The notes under the pieces were generated by a model. That model did no database searches. It had not been told where the DNA came from and was given only the letters and a program-made list of their open reading frames with translations. A DNA stretch of 24,226 nt from CAYSQW01 sp964433135. GTDB lineage: Bacteria; Acidobacteriota; Aminicenantia; Aminicenantales; Aminicenantaceae. The stretch's first letter is position 1. Every line of letters begins with the position of its first letter. Shown in pieces: positions 15,906 to 24,087 of the stretch. The position numbers and the translations under genes were made by a program. The stretch lies in the NCBI GenBank assembly GCA_964433135.1, contig CAYSQW010000054.1, positions 1 through 24,226 on the forward strand. The letters are read 5' to 3'.

Positions 15906-17227
15906 TTTCTCTTTAAATCCAGGCTGAACTGATCCCGTCCGAAGTAGCGGTTCATGATCCCGACAATAGTCGCCGGGGTCACTGCGAGATATTTGGCAAG
16001 TTCCTGTGAAGGATCCTCTATTTTGTTTTTCAGAAGATACGTATTGATCAGGCGGAGCGCTTTGTCTTCGGAAGTGTAATATTGTTTGATGAAATCGGCG
16101 ATGAACATACTTTTGATCTTATCGAATTCCCTGTCGGGGATAGGGAAATTTCTCATATTGTTCAGCTCGGACTGAATGGACCGTCTCGCCAGCTCTTTTG
16201 TGGCTTCATTGTTGTTTTGAACAAAAATGCGGAACGCGGCCAAATCCTTCTTGATATCGATCCCTCCGCTCAATCGAAAGGCGCTCCGTTCTCGCCTGAT
16301 CAGACGGGATTGAAGTCTTGAACTCATCCCATGAAGGAGAATGTACTCGATCAAAACAAGGGGATAGAAATCTTCATGCAGGGGAGAAGCGATCCGGTAG
16401 CCAAGATAAAAACCGGGGAGAGGGATCATGTAATCCTCGTATATTTCCTCACGGCCGCCGGGAGGATTTTCATGGACTGAAATGGATGGGGGAGGAATCT
16501 GTTTGATGGGGGGGATGGTCTCGAAATATTTTTTTATTTGAGGGATGATTTCATCGTCATCGAAGCTGCCCGAAATACAGAGGACTGCGTTATTTGGACC
16601 GTAGTATTGAGAGTAGAAACGACGGGCGTCTTCGATCGTAACCATGCGGATATCGGATTCCTTTCCGAATACCGGATGATGATAGGATTCGTCGGGAAAA
16701 AGCATGCGGTCGAAGTAAAGAGAACAAGCAAGAAAAGGGTCCCTCTCTTTCCGATTGCGAATCTCATCGAGAAGAGATTGTTTAACCCGTATAATGGAAG
16801 AAGATTCCAGCCGCAGCGACATCATGCGATCCGCTTCCAGCCAGAGTGCAAGAACTAATTGATGAGATGGAATCGTTTGATAAAAAAGAGTTTTATCTTC
16901 AGTGGTGGCGGCGTTCATGGTTCCGCCTATCTTGTGAATGAAGCTGACATGCTGCATGGGTGCAATGTGTCGCGATCCCTGAAACATAAGGTTTTCCAGC
17001 ATGTGAGCCAGTCCGGTTTTGCCTCTTGATTCATTGATGGAGCCCACCCGATAAGCAATCGCCACGGTAACCAATGGGAGGGAATTATCCTGAGCCAGGA
17101 TGACGTGAAGCCCGTTTTTCAACGTGAATCCAGAGACCGGAAATGTCAGGCTGGGAGCTTCCTGAACAGAAAACACAGGGGATGTCAGGAAGCAGAGAAC
17201 AACAACTATAGCCGGTAATCGTTTCAT
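15902..17227 (-). CDS. M16 family peptidase homologue with altered zinc motif, exported
   Basis: 441 residues from the ATG at 17227. A TTG at 17236 is in frame, but the ATG begins a clean signal peptide (MKRLPAIVVVLCFLTSPVFS). The fold is that of M16 peptidases (mitochondrial processing peptidase/pitrilysin). The zinc motif reads HMLEN (75-79) within GLAHMLENLMF instead of HxxEH: His75 and the catalytic Glu78 are kept, but the second zinc-binding His is Asn79 (codon AAC at 16993-16991, one base from CAC). The distal Glu ligand appears present as Glu155 in LLDEIRNR. It could be inactive, altered in metal binding, or carry a sequencing error. No clear ribosome site precedes the start. It leads the three-gene coupled set M16-M16-ftcD and has its own candidate promoter. 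Confidence 0.87.
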   Translation of the reverse strand: MKRLPAIVVVLCFLTSPVFSVQEAPSLTFPVSGFTLKNGLHVILAQDNSLPLVTVAIAYRVGSINESRGKTGLAHMLENLMFQGSRHIAPMQHVSFIHKIGGTMNAATTEDKTLFYQTIPSHQLVLALWLEADRMMSLRLESSSIIRVKQSLLDEIRNRKERDPFLACSLYFDRMLFPDESYHHPVFGKESDIRMVTIEDARRFYSQYYGPNNAVLCISGSFDDDEIIPQIKKYFETIPPIKQIPPPSISVHENPPGGREEIYEDYMIPLPGFYLGYRIASPLHEDFYPLVLIEYILLHGMSSRLQSRLIRRERSAFRLSGGIDIKKDLAAFRIFVQNNNEATKELARRSIQSELNNMRNFPIPDREFDKIKSMFIADFIKQYYTSEDKALRLINTYLLKNKIEDPSQELAKYLAVTPATIVGIMNRYFGRDQFSLDLKRK

Positions 17228-17256
17228 GGAATCCAATTTAGCACTTTTTCTAAGCG

Positions 17257-17285
17257 ATAATAACCCAGAAGGCGAAAAAGTTCAA
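17257..17285 (-). promoter_or_regulatory. Candidate promoter for the M16-M16-ftcD set
   Basis: TTGAAC (17285-17280), a 17-nt spacer and TATTAT (17262-17257) lie 30 bp before the ATG at 17227, within the 111-bp gap after the phosphatase gene. It suggests the downstream set can be transcribed separately. Confidence 0.45.
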
Positions 17286-17310
17286 ATGATCGGGGGCGTT
17301 TCCCTGCAGG

Positions 17311-17320
17311 CGGATATCCG
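17311..17320. other. 10-bp perfect palindrome upstream of the M16 promoter
   Basis: CGGATATCCG sits about 26 bp upstream of the -35 box, a position that would suit a regulator site. No U-run follows on the minus strand, so it is not a terminator for the phosphatase gene. Confidence 0.25.
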
Positions 17321-17347
17321 TCTGATTATGATATTGTTCCTGTATTA

Positions 17348-19027
17348 TCAAGCCTTGGTGTTCTTAACGATGACAAGCGTCATGTCGTCCATTTGTTCCA
17401 TTCCTGCTGTAAACATCCGCACTTCTTCTTCTATCGCCTCGAGCAGTTTGAATGCCGGCAGCTTGGCGTTTTTTTTGAGTGTTTGCTGAAGGTTTTTCTC
17501 TCCGTATTCTTCTTTTTTTGCATTGCGGCATTCGGTGAATCCATCCGAATAAAGCAGAAGCGTATCTCCGGGGTGGAGTGTCAGGGATTGTACCGGATAT
17601 TGGCTTTCGGAAAACATTCCCAGGCAGAAACCGCAGCTTTCCAGGCGCTCGATTTTCCCTCTTTTTCTAAGAAGGAAGGGGGGATTATGTCCGGCATTGA
17701 TAAATGTCAGCTGATTTGATGCGTGATCCAGTTCTCCATAGAAGAATGTAATGAAAGCATTTGAGGCGGTGCTGCCGTGGACGAAATTGTTCAGTTTTAC
17801 CGCCATCTTTTCTATCTTATAATTATCATGGATTTCTGAATGCATGGCGGCCCGCAGGGAGGCCATCAGAAGGGAGGCGCTGACTCCTTTTCCGGAAACG
17901 TCCGCGATCACGATCCCCATCCTGTCGTCGCCGATGGGAATGAAATCATAATAGTCGCCGCCGACCTCATGACAGGGGATATTCTTTCCGGCAATGTCGA
18001 ACCCGCGCCATTCCGGGATTTCCTTCGGCAGAAAATCTTTCTGTATTTGGGAAGCCAATGCCAGTTCTTTCTCGATACGCTCTTTTTCGATGGCCTGTTC
18101 GATCAGGCCCGCATTTTCGATTTTGACGGCTGCCAGGTTGGCAAGCAGCGTGAGCAGCTTGAGGTCGTTTTCCGTGAATTGTTCGAGAAGCGATATTCTG
18201 TCCGCATAGATTATTCCGATGATCTCCTTATTATTCCAGAGAGGGACACACATCGCTGAATGAAGATTCAATTTGATGATGCTTTCCTGCTCGCGGAATC
18301 GACTGTCGCTTTGGGCGTCGCTGATAAGGATTGATGAGTTGTTATTGACGGCGGTCATGATGATGCTTTTGCACACCAGAATTTTTTGATCGGACAGCAG
18401 TTTGTTGACGATGCGGACGACCTTTGGAATGGGTTGGGGGGGATTCCCTTCCATTCGCATAAGAATTCCTCGATCCATCCGCATATTTTCGCAGATCAGG
18501 TCCATGATGTGTTCCAGAAGTTCGTTGAGAGGCTTGTGAAGGAGCAGAGCCCGGCTGACTTCATTTATGACCGCGGCCTGTTTATTCTCCTGAGTAATAT
18601 CTATGAGGTGTGAGGGCTTTTCGGGAGAATGAATCGTGGTATAGAGATCAGGTTCGCTGAGGATCTCTTCCAAGTGCATGATTGTGTTGATGTTAAGAGA
18701 AGATGACGGCGCTTCCGTCATTTCGACGTTGGTTTCGAGTTCTCGGTCGAAGACAATGCGTGTGGATCCGATAAGAATTTCATCCCCCTTCTGGAGAGGG
18801 CCGGCGGATTGGACTTTTTTCCCATTGAGAAAAGTGCCGTTTTTACTGTTGTTGTCTCGGATATAATACTGGTCGTTTAAAAAATCAATATAAGCGTGGT
18901 GGCTTGAGCAAAAAGGATCGGGGAGGGAGACGATATTTTCTGAAGAGCGACCGAAAGAAATCTTTTCTTTTTTGAGAGAGAAAGAAAACGTATCGCTTTT
19001 TTTGGGGTAAATATACAACTCAGCCAT
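17348..19027 (-). CDS. FHA-GAF-PP2C (SpoIIE/RsbU-type) serine phosphatase
   Basis: 559 residues from the ATG at 19027, chosen because GGGGG lies 8 nt before it; GTG 19036 and ATG 19033 are also in frame. Three domains are seen. FHA (about 22-95), a phosphothreonine-binding module, has GRSSEN, SSHHAYI and SKNGTFLNG. GAF (about 157-312) is a likely small-molecule sensor. The PPM/SpoIIE phosphatase (about 325-558) has VGGDYYDF (Asp358), DVSGKG (Asp376), SDGFTE (Asp495) and DDMTL (Asp547/548), so its metal site is complete. Such phosphatases dephosphorylate STAS-domain anti-anti-sigma factors in partner switching. A STAS gene lies in the same run 5 kb upstream, with the two nucleotide-carrier-like proteins in between. 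The FHA domain implies input from a Ser/Thr kinase, not found in the window. Confidence 0.93.
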   Translation of the reverse strand: MAELYIYPKKSDTFSFSLKKEKISFGRSSENIVSLPDPFCSSHHAYIDFLNDQYYIRDNNSKNGTFLNGKKVQSAGPLQKGDEILIGSTRIVFDRELETNVEMTEAPSSSLNINTIMHLEEILSEPDLYTTIHSPEKPSHLIDITQENKQAAVINEVSRALLLHKPLNELLEHIMDLICENMRMDRGILMRMEGNPPQPIPKVVRIVNKLLSDQKILVCKSIIMTAVNNNSSILISDAQSDSRFREQESIIKLNLHSAMCVPLWNNKEIIGIIYADRISLLEQFTENDLKLLTLLANLAAVKIENAGLIEQAIEKERIEKELALASQIQKDFLPKEIPEWRGFDIAGKNIPCHEVGGDYYDFIPIGDDRMGIVIADVSGKGVSASLLMASLRAAMHSEIHDNYKIEKMAVKLNNFVHGSTASNAFITFFYGELDHASNQLTFINAGHNPPFLLRKRGKIERLESCGFCLGMFSESQYPVQSLTLHPGDTLLLYSDGFTECRNAKKEEYGEKNLQQTLKKNAKLPAFKLLEAIEEEVRMFTAGMEQMDDMTLVIVKNTKA

Positions 19028-19039
19028 CAACATCACCCC

Positions 19040-19052
19040 CCTTATTATAAGG
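19040..19052. other. 13-bp inverted repeat overlapping the phosphatase -10 box
   Basis: CCTTAT and ATAAGG arms around one central base cover the TATAAT box and abut the G-rich ribosome site of the phosphatase gene. The one-base centre rules out an RNA hairpin. An operator is possible. Confidence 0.25.
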
Positions 19053-19073
19053 AGTTATACTTGTTTATTTCAA
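19044..19073 (-). promoter_or_regulatory. Candidate promoter for the FHA-GAF-PP2C gene
   Basis: TTGAAA (19073-19068), overlapping the stop of the upstream carrier gene, an 18-nt spacer and a perfect TATAAT (19049-19044). The predicted transcript start, near 19037, falls almost on the first possible start codon, so the message would have a very short leader. Confidence 0.4.
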
Positions 19074-21562
19074 GCGGATTCCATTTTTTCAAGGATTTTA
19101 AGCGATCGTTTGCATTGTTTGGCTTTCTCTTCAAAAGCGATGTCATCGATCAGCGGCAGGAGAAAATCCTTGATTTCCCGTTTGAGAAGATTATCCAGCA
19201 ACTCCAGAGAATAATCGATGGCTTTTTTATTACCTGAGCTGATATTTTGATAGGCTTTAATGATGTCGTCTCGGATGTAAATCAAGCTGATCAATTCAAA
19301 TATGTGTTTGAGGCTTTGACCGAGATCGCTTTCAAGCTCTTTGGCAAGAAGTGCTTTTTTGGGATTATTTTGGACACTGTGCAGTTCCAGGAGAATCAAA
19401 TAGGATTTTTTGATGAGCTGAAGACATTTTTCGGTCACAAGCGCTTCGGGGAAGCGAAGATCGGGACTCTTTGTCCTGAGCTTGAATAATGCCTCGATGA
19501 TATCGGATTCCAGATCGGTGGAGGCTCTTTTTAGCTCCCAGGACATGAGATCCGCCGCTCGTTGGCTTTTAATTTGGGACATGATATCCGGGATTGCGCG
19601 TCTTATGCTCAAATCCTCTTCAGGGTCTGCCAAATAATCCCTTAAGGTCCCGGTGATTTTTTCTCCATATGCGGCAAGGGCGCGGCTCGCGGGGCGCCGG
19701 GTTTTTGGATCTCGGAGCTTGTTGATGATCAGAGGAACAAAATCTCTGATTTTGAGATTCCCCGCGCTATCGAGAGCATAGAGGACGACATCGACCGAAT
19801 CATCCTTCAACAGGGGGCTCAGGTTGCGGATCAAGGAGGAGGATGGAGTCATCATTCCCAAGGCTTTGGCGGTTTCCATGCGGGCGGTTTCTCCATGTCC
19901 GCCGGTTTCCTGCAGGACCTTTGTGATTTGCTGTTGCATGACTTCCTGATAAACATCTTGAGACATGATCTCTTCGATCTGTTCGGACAGCTTCTCGTTT
20001 TCCAGGGCGTCATCCAATGCCGGAAGCAGGGCTTCGCCATCAAGTTCGAGGAGAGCATCCATCGAACAGGCTTTTATATGGTCGGATTTTTGATCGATGA
20101 GATTTTTTACTTCCGGCGTCATTTTTTCGCTTTTCACCAGGTCATAGAGGTTCATCGCGTAAAGAACGGAGCTTCGTTCCTTGCTTTGAAGCGTGTCGAA
20201 GACCATCTTGGTCAGGTCGACATCGATATTTTCCATGATATATTGATCGGCGTCTTTCCACTTGATCTGGAGGTTTTTCTTGACGCTGCCGATGTATTCA
20301 TGGGTGATGCGGGTGTCAAGAATAATCCACAGCAGGGAAAAAGCAATGGTAAGCAGGCTGATTTTCGCCAGATTGAAATGAAAAATATGCAAACATATCA
20401 ATAGGAGCAAGGCGCTGAGGCCTTTTGCGAATTTATTGATGAACATATCAATAAACATTTTCGCTTTATATTTGATTTCCGGAGCGATAGGTATGTAGAG
20501 GAGCTCTCTGACGGATTGATTGAGGGAGTGAGCCAGGCTTTTGTCTGTTCCCTTAAGCACGACGGCCCAGTAGATTTGTCCCATCAACGGGATGACGAAG
20601 ACGGCGGCGGATCCCGCGAGGAGAATGACCGGAGCGATGAGCAGGGCTACGCGAAATCCGAAGTTCTTTAATATTGAATTGGTTACGAATAAATGAAGCA
20701 GGTAGGAAAAGATCAGAAGGATGGTAAAAAATGCTCCAAGAAACGATGTCCTTTGGTCTTTAATCGAAAAAGTCGTCTCGACAATGCTGTTGAATTGAAA
20801 ATCGATCAAAGTCGTCACCACGATCGCCGACGCCATAACTCCGCTGAGTTGAAGGAGATAACGGTTCCGCTTGAGCAGGCGAAAGCCTTCGCCGTAGTCT
20901 GCCTTCTTTTTTTTGGAAGAGATGTCGTCGTCCGTGCCGGGATTCGTGGAAAGGAGAGAGATGTGTCGCGACTTCCTGATAATAAGGAGGCATCCGAAAA
21001 GCAGAAACGGGCATATCAACATCAAGTTTTCCGTCCCCATCACTTGAGCCAGCGATGTTGCCAGAACAGAACCGATGATGCCCCCCAAAAGACCTCCGCT
21101 GACCAAAAAACCTACCAACCGCTTGGCTTGCCGTGGATTGAAAAAATCATTAACGAGAATCCAGAACTGCGTGACGGAGGTCACTGTAAAAATCTCCGCC
21201 CAGATCCAATAGACCATGGAAAGCCAGCGTCCTTTGTGCTGGAATAGCAACCAGAAAACAAGCAGACTGAAGATGTAAAACACGAGGCTGATTGAGATGT
21301 ATCGGCTGCGCGACATGTTTTCGAGCAGCTTCATGTTGAGCGTGACCACGAAACCTATAATCAGAGCCGTCAACAGGTAGGCCCAGGGCAGTTTCTCGGG
21401 TTTAAGCCATTCAAGATAAAGTGATACCTTTACCGGTTTGATGATGTATGCGGAGGTCGTCAGCAGGAAGAAATAGAGACACATAAGGAGAGAGAGGGAC
21501 GTTTCTTCCGGTCTGATGTCGATAAAACGTTTCAACCAGAGGTGTCGTCTGTCATTCGTCAT
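19070..21562 (-). CDS. Nucleotide-carrier-like (Npt/NTT, MFS-type) membrane protein fused to HEAT repeats, second copy
   Basis: 830 residues. About 25-440 contain roughly 12 hydrophobic segments typical of the ATP/ADP (Npt1/Npt2, TLC) carrier and related MFS proteins. About 450-690 are HEAT-like helical repeats in the cytoplasm (for example ALGMM, YALDSAGNLKIRDFVPLI, GTLRDYLADPEEDLSIRRAI), followed by a conserved C-terminal helical region. It is a paralogue of the gene just upstream: same length, colinear, with shared blocks such as VTQFWILVNDFFNPRQAKRL (130-149) and SVRELLYIPI (350-359). Its ATG overlaps that gene's stop (ATGA), so the two are translationally coupled and probably form a pair. 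The carried substrate is unknown; nucleotide exchange is the family precedent, and a sensory role is an alternative inference. Confidence 0.85.
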   Translation of the reverse strand: MTNDRRHLWLKRFIDIRPEETSLSLLMCLYFFLLTTSAYIIKPVKVSLYLEWLKPEKLPWAYLLTALIIGFVVTLNMKLLENMSRSRYISISLVFYIFSLLVFWLLFQHKGRWLSMVYWIWAEIFTVTSVTQFWILVNDFFNPRQAKRLVGFLVSGGLLGGIIGSVLATSLAQVMGTENLMLICPFLLFGCLLIIRKSRHISLLSTNPGTDDDISSKKKKADYGEGFRLLKRNRYLLQLSGVMASAIVVTTLIDFQFNSIVETTFSIKDQRTSFLGAFFTILLIFSYLLHLFVTNSILKNFGFRVALLIAPVILLAGSAAVFVIPLMGQIYWAVVLKGTDKSLAHSLNQSVRELLYIPIAPEIKYKAKMFIDMFINKFAKGLSALLLLICLHIFHFNLAKISLLTIAFSLLWIILDTRITHEYIGSVKKNLQIKWKDADQYIMENIDVDLTKMVFDTLQSKERSSVLYAMNLYDLVKSEKMTPEVKNLIDQKSDHIKACSMDALLELDGEALLPALDDALENEKLSEQIEEIMSQDVYQEVMQQQITKVLQETGGHGETARMETAKALGMMTPSSSLIRNLSPLLKDDSVDVVLYALDSAGNLKIRDFVPLIINKLRDPKTRRPASRALAAYGEKITGTLRDYLADPEEDLSIRRAIPDIMSQIKSQRAADLMSWELKRASTDLESDIIEALFKLRTKSPDLRFPEALVTEKCLQLIKKSYLILLELHSVQNNPKKALLAKELESDLGQSLKHIFELISLIYIRDDIIKAYQNISSGNKKAIDYSLELLDNLLKREIKDFLLPLIDDIAFEEKAKQCKRSLKILEKMESA

Positions 21563-24051
21563 CGATCATTTCCGAAAAAAGCGGGGGATCTCATCAAAAA
21601 ACGGATGCGTTTCAATCTTTCTTGATTGGAGATGTCTTCGATCAAGGGAAAAATATAGTTTCTCATTTCTTTCTTCAAGCTGTTGTCGAGCATCTCGAGA
21701 GCGTAGGCAACCGAATCTTTGGTTCCCGTACGGAGGTTTTGATAGGCCTTCATCATATCCTGGTGAGGATAGATAAGACTAAGCAGTTTAAAAAGATTCG
21801 TAAGCAGTTGCGATTGGCCGTGGAAAGCTTCAGAGGCATCCGGTTTTTGTACGCCGCGGGGTGAGGATGAAGTTTTTAGAAGGAGGTTATAGCAGTGAAG
21901 GATATCCTGAAGAATTTTATTGCGTATCTGATCGGGGGCAAAATTGAGGTTCGGATTTTCAGCGCGGATCTGCTCCAGGGCATCCACCAATTCCATCTCA
22001 ATCTCTTGCTGATCAACATGCAGCTCCATGATGAGAAAATCCACTGTTTCCTGAGAGGCGAAACCGGCTAAAATAGGGGGTATCGCCTTTTTTATTGAGA
22101 TGCTTTCGTCGGGATCTGCGAGATAATCTGCAAGCGTACCGATGATTCTAGATCCGTACTGACGGAGTGCAGCGCTGGCGTCCTCTCGTGTCTGGGGGTG
22201 ACTCAATTGTTTGATCAATGCCGGAATATGTTCTCTCGATTTGAGATGCGCCGCGCTGGATATGGCGTATTTGAGAACGTCGGGAGATTGGTCCTCCAAC
22301 AGTTCGGGGAGCTTTTGTGCTAGGGGAGATTGAACCGGCATCATGCCGATGGCCTTGGCGACTTCCATTTTCTGGGTCTCAGCGTCCGTGATTCCACCAG
22401 ACAGAACGTTGTCAACATAATCTTCCATGAACTGCTGATATATATCCATGGACATGATTTTTTTGATTTCTTTTGTGAGTTCGTCTTCGTCCCAAGGTTC
22501 TACCCCGGAGGGGATCAGACCTGTTTCACCCTGCTCGAATAATCCACCCAGCGAAGCCGCGAGAAATTCATCTTGTTTGTAAGAGATGAGCTTTTTTACT
22601 TCCGGGGTAAGCTTGTCCTGGTTGATCAAGTCAAAAACGTGCATGGCATAGAGTTCGGAACTTTGATTCTTACTGGCCAGGGTGTCGAAAATCAGCTTGG
22701 TGGCGTCGACGTCGACTTGATCGCGAAGAATATGGTCCGCTCGTTCCCATTTGAGTTCAACCTGCCTATTGATGGTTCCGACATATTCGCGGGCTACACG
22801 CCAGTTGAATATAAGCCAGACGAGGATCACGCCTGCCGATACAAGGCTGATGAACTTGATATCGAGTTGAAGGAAAAGAATGAGCATGAGAATAAGAGCG
22901 CCGATACCCTTGGCAAAACGATTGAGAAACATGTCGATGAAAATCTTTGCTTTATATTTGACTTCTGGGGGAATGGGGATATAGAGAAGTTCCCGTACTG
23001 ATTGGTTGATGGAATAGGAGAGGCTTTTGTCGCTTCCCTTGATCAAAACAGCCATGAACAGAACCGGAGCGAAAAAGATTCCGAAGGAGCAAATCAAAAG
23101 AATCAACGGATAAAAAAGCAGTGTAAAGCGGATACCGAAGCGTTTGATGACATTGCTTGTCATGAGCAGCTGAAGGAAAAAAGCGGCGATCATCAAACCG
23201 GCATTGAAATGTCCGAAAAACACGGTAAGCTCTTTCCCCCCCGTTACCGCGGTCTTGATGATGCTGTTGAACTGAAAGTCAATCAGGGTCGATACGATAA
23301 GAGTGAGAGTTACAATGCCCGCCAGAATTTTCAAATACGGGCTGCCTCGAACCGTGTTGAAGCAGTCCTTGAAGCCGACGTCCTTCAAATTCGGCGGTGT
23401 TTTTTTCGCGGAGGATTTTGAGATTCCGCGCATACGTGTTTTCCGTTGGGGAGAGAGAACGAGGTAGACGACGAAAATGCAGACGGTCAGCATCCCCGCC
23501 ACGATGACCAGAAGTGAGTCCGCGAACCGGGAACGGGCCAGCAAGGCTGTGATTTCTCCGCCGATGATTCCCCCCAGAATCCCGCCGCTTCCAAAAAAAC
23601 CGATGAGGCGCTTGGCTTCCCTCGGATTAAAGATGTCGTTCACGACGATCCAGAACTGGGTTACCAGCACGACGATATAGACGTTCGCCCATATCCAGTT
23701 GACTAGCGGAAGCACGGATTTTTCCATCGGGAGGACAAGACCGAAAAGCAGGCTGGTGGCGGTAAAAAAGAGCAGGCTGGAAATGATCAGGGTTCTTCGC
23801 GGAAAAGCTTCCTGTGATTTTGTATGAAAAGTGACAATGAATCCCATTAAAACGGCTGTGAGAAAATAGGCCAGAGGTAGATCTTCAGGACCGCGACTGT
23901 CAAGGTAATTGGCATTCCTGAGAGATTTGATGATGCTGTATGGAGCAGTTATGAGAAAAAAATAAAAAAAGAGGAGAAATGTTATTCGTTCTTCACCCGG
24001 TTTGAGGTCGCAGAATGTGGAAAGAAATCTATAAAGGCGGGTTTTCGCCAT
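21559..24051 (-). CDS. Nucleotide-carrier-like (Npt/NTT, MFS-type) membrane protein fused to HEAT repeats, first copy
   Basis: 830 residues, with the same plan as the downstream copy. The membrane domain (about 22-440) includes VTQFWIVVNDIFNPREAKRL (130-149), SGGILGGIIGG (155-165), DKSLSYSINQSVRELLYIPI (341-360) and the KYKAK-FIDMF block just after. HEAT-like repeats follow (about 450-690), with AIGMM, PDVLKYAISSAAHLKSREHI and GTLADYLADPDESISIKKAI. The last 130 residues share YQN, AYALEMLDNSLKKE and PLIEDI with the paralogue. No ribosome site is evident before the ATG at 24051. The STAS gene ends 36 bp upstream, so it is probably in the same transcript. Typical nucleotide carriers lack the 390-residue cytoplasmic HEAT half, which points to a protein-binding or regulatory role. 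Confidence 0.85.
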   Translation of the reverse strand: MAKTRLYRFLSTFCDLKPGEERITFLLFFYFFLITAPYSIIKSLRNANYLDSRGPEDLPLAYFLTAVLMGFIVTFHTKSQEAFPRRTLIISSLLFFTATSLLFGLVLPMEKSVLPLVNWIWANVYIVVLVTQFWIVVNDIFNPREAKRLIGFFGSGGILGGIIGGEITALLARSRFADSLLVIVAGMLTVCIFVVYLVLSPQRKTRMRGISKSSAKKTPPNLKDVGFKDCFNTVRGSPYLKILAGIVTLTLIVSTLIDFQFNSIIKTAVTGGKELTVFFGHFNAGLMIAAFFLQLLMTSNVIKRFGIRFTLLFYPLILLICSFGIFFAPVLFMAVLIKGSDKSLSYSINQSVRELLYIPIPPEVKYKAKIFIDMFLNRFAKGIGALILMLILFLQLDIKFISLVSAGVILVWLIFNWRVAREYVGTINRQVELKWERADHILRDQVDVDATKLIFDTLASKNQSSELYAMHVFDLINQDKLTPEVKKLISYKQDEFLAASLGGLFEQGETGLIPSGVEPWDEDELTKEIKKIMSMDIYQQFMEDYVDNVLSGGITDAETQKMEVAKAIGMMPVQSPLAQKLPELLEDQSPDVLKYAISSAAHLKSREHIPALIKQLSHPQTREDASAALRQYGSRIIGTLADYLADPDESISIKKAIPPILAGFASQETVDFLIMELHVDQQEIEMELVDALEQIRAENPNLNFAPDQIRNKILQDILHCYNLLLKTSSSPRGVQKPDASEAFHGQSQLLTNLFKLLSLIYPHQDMMKAYQNLRTGTKDSVAYALEMLDNSLKKEMRNYIFPLIEDISNQERLKRIRFLMRSPAFFGNDR

Positions 24052-24087
24052 GGAATGATTTTACCATAAAAAATTGGAGCGTGATTC

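Noticed and set aside
22573..23421. Two long plus-strand frames (142 and 139 codons) inside the first carrier gene
   Set aside because: They mirror the membrane-domain codons of a protein that aligns colinearly with its paralogue; composition is unlike a real protein.
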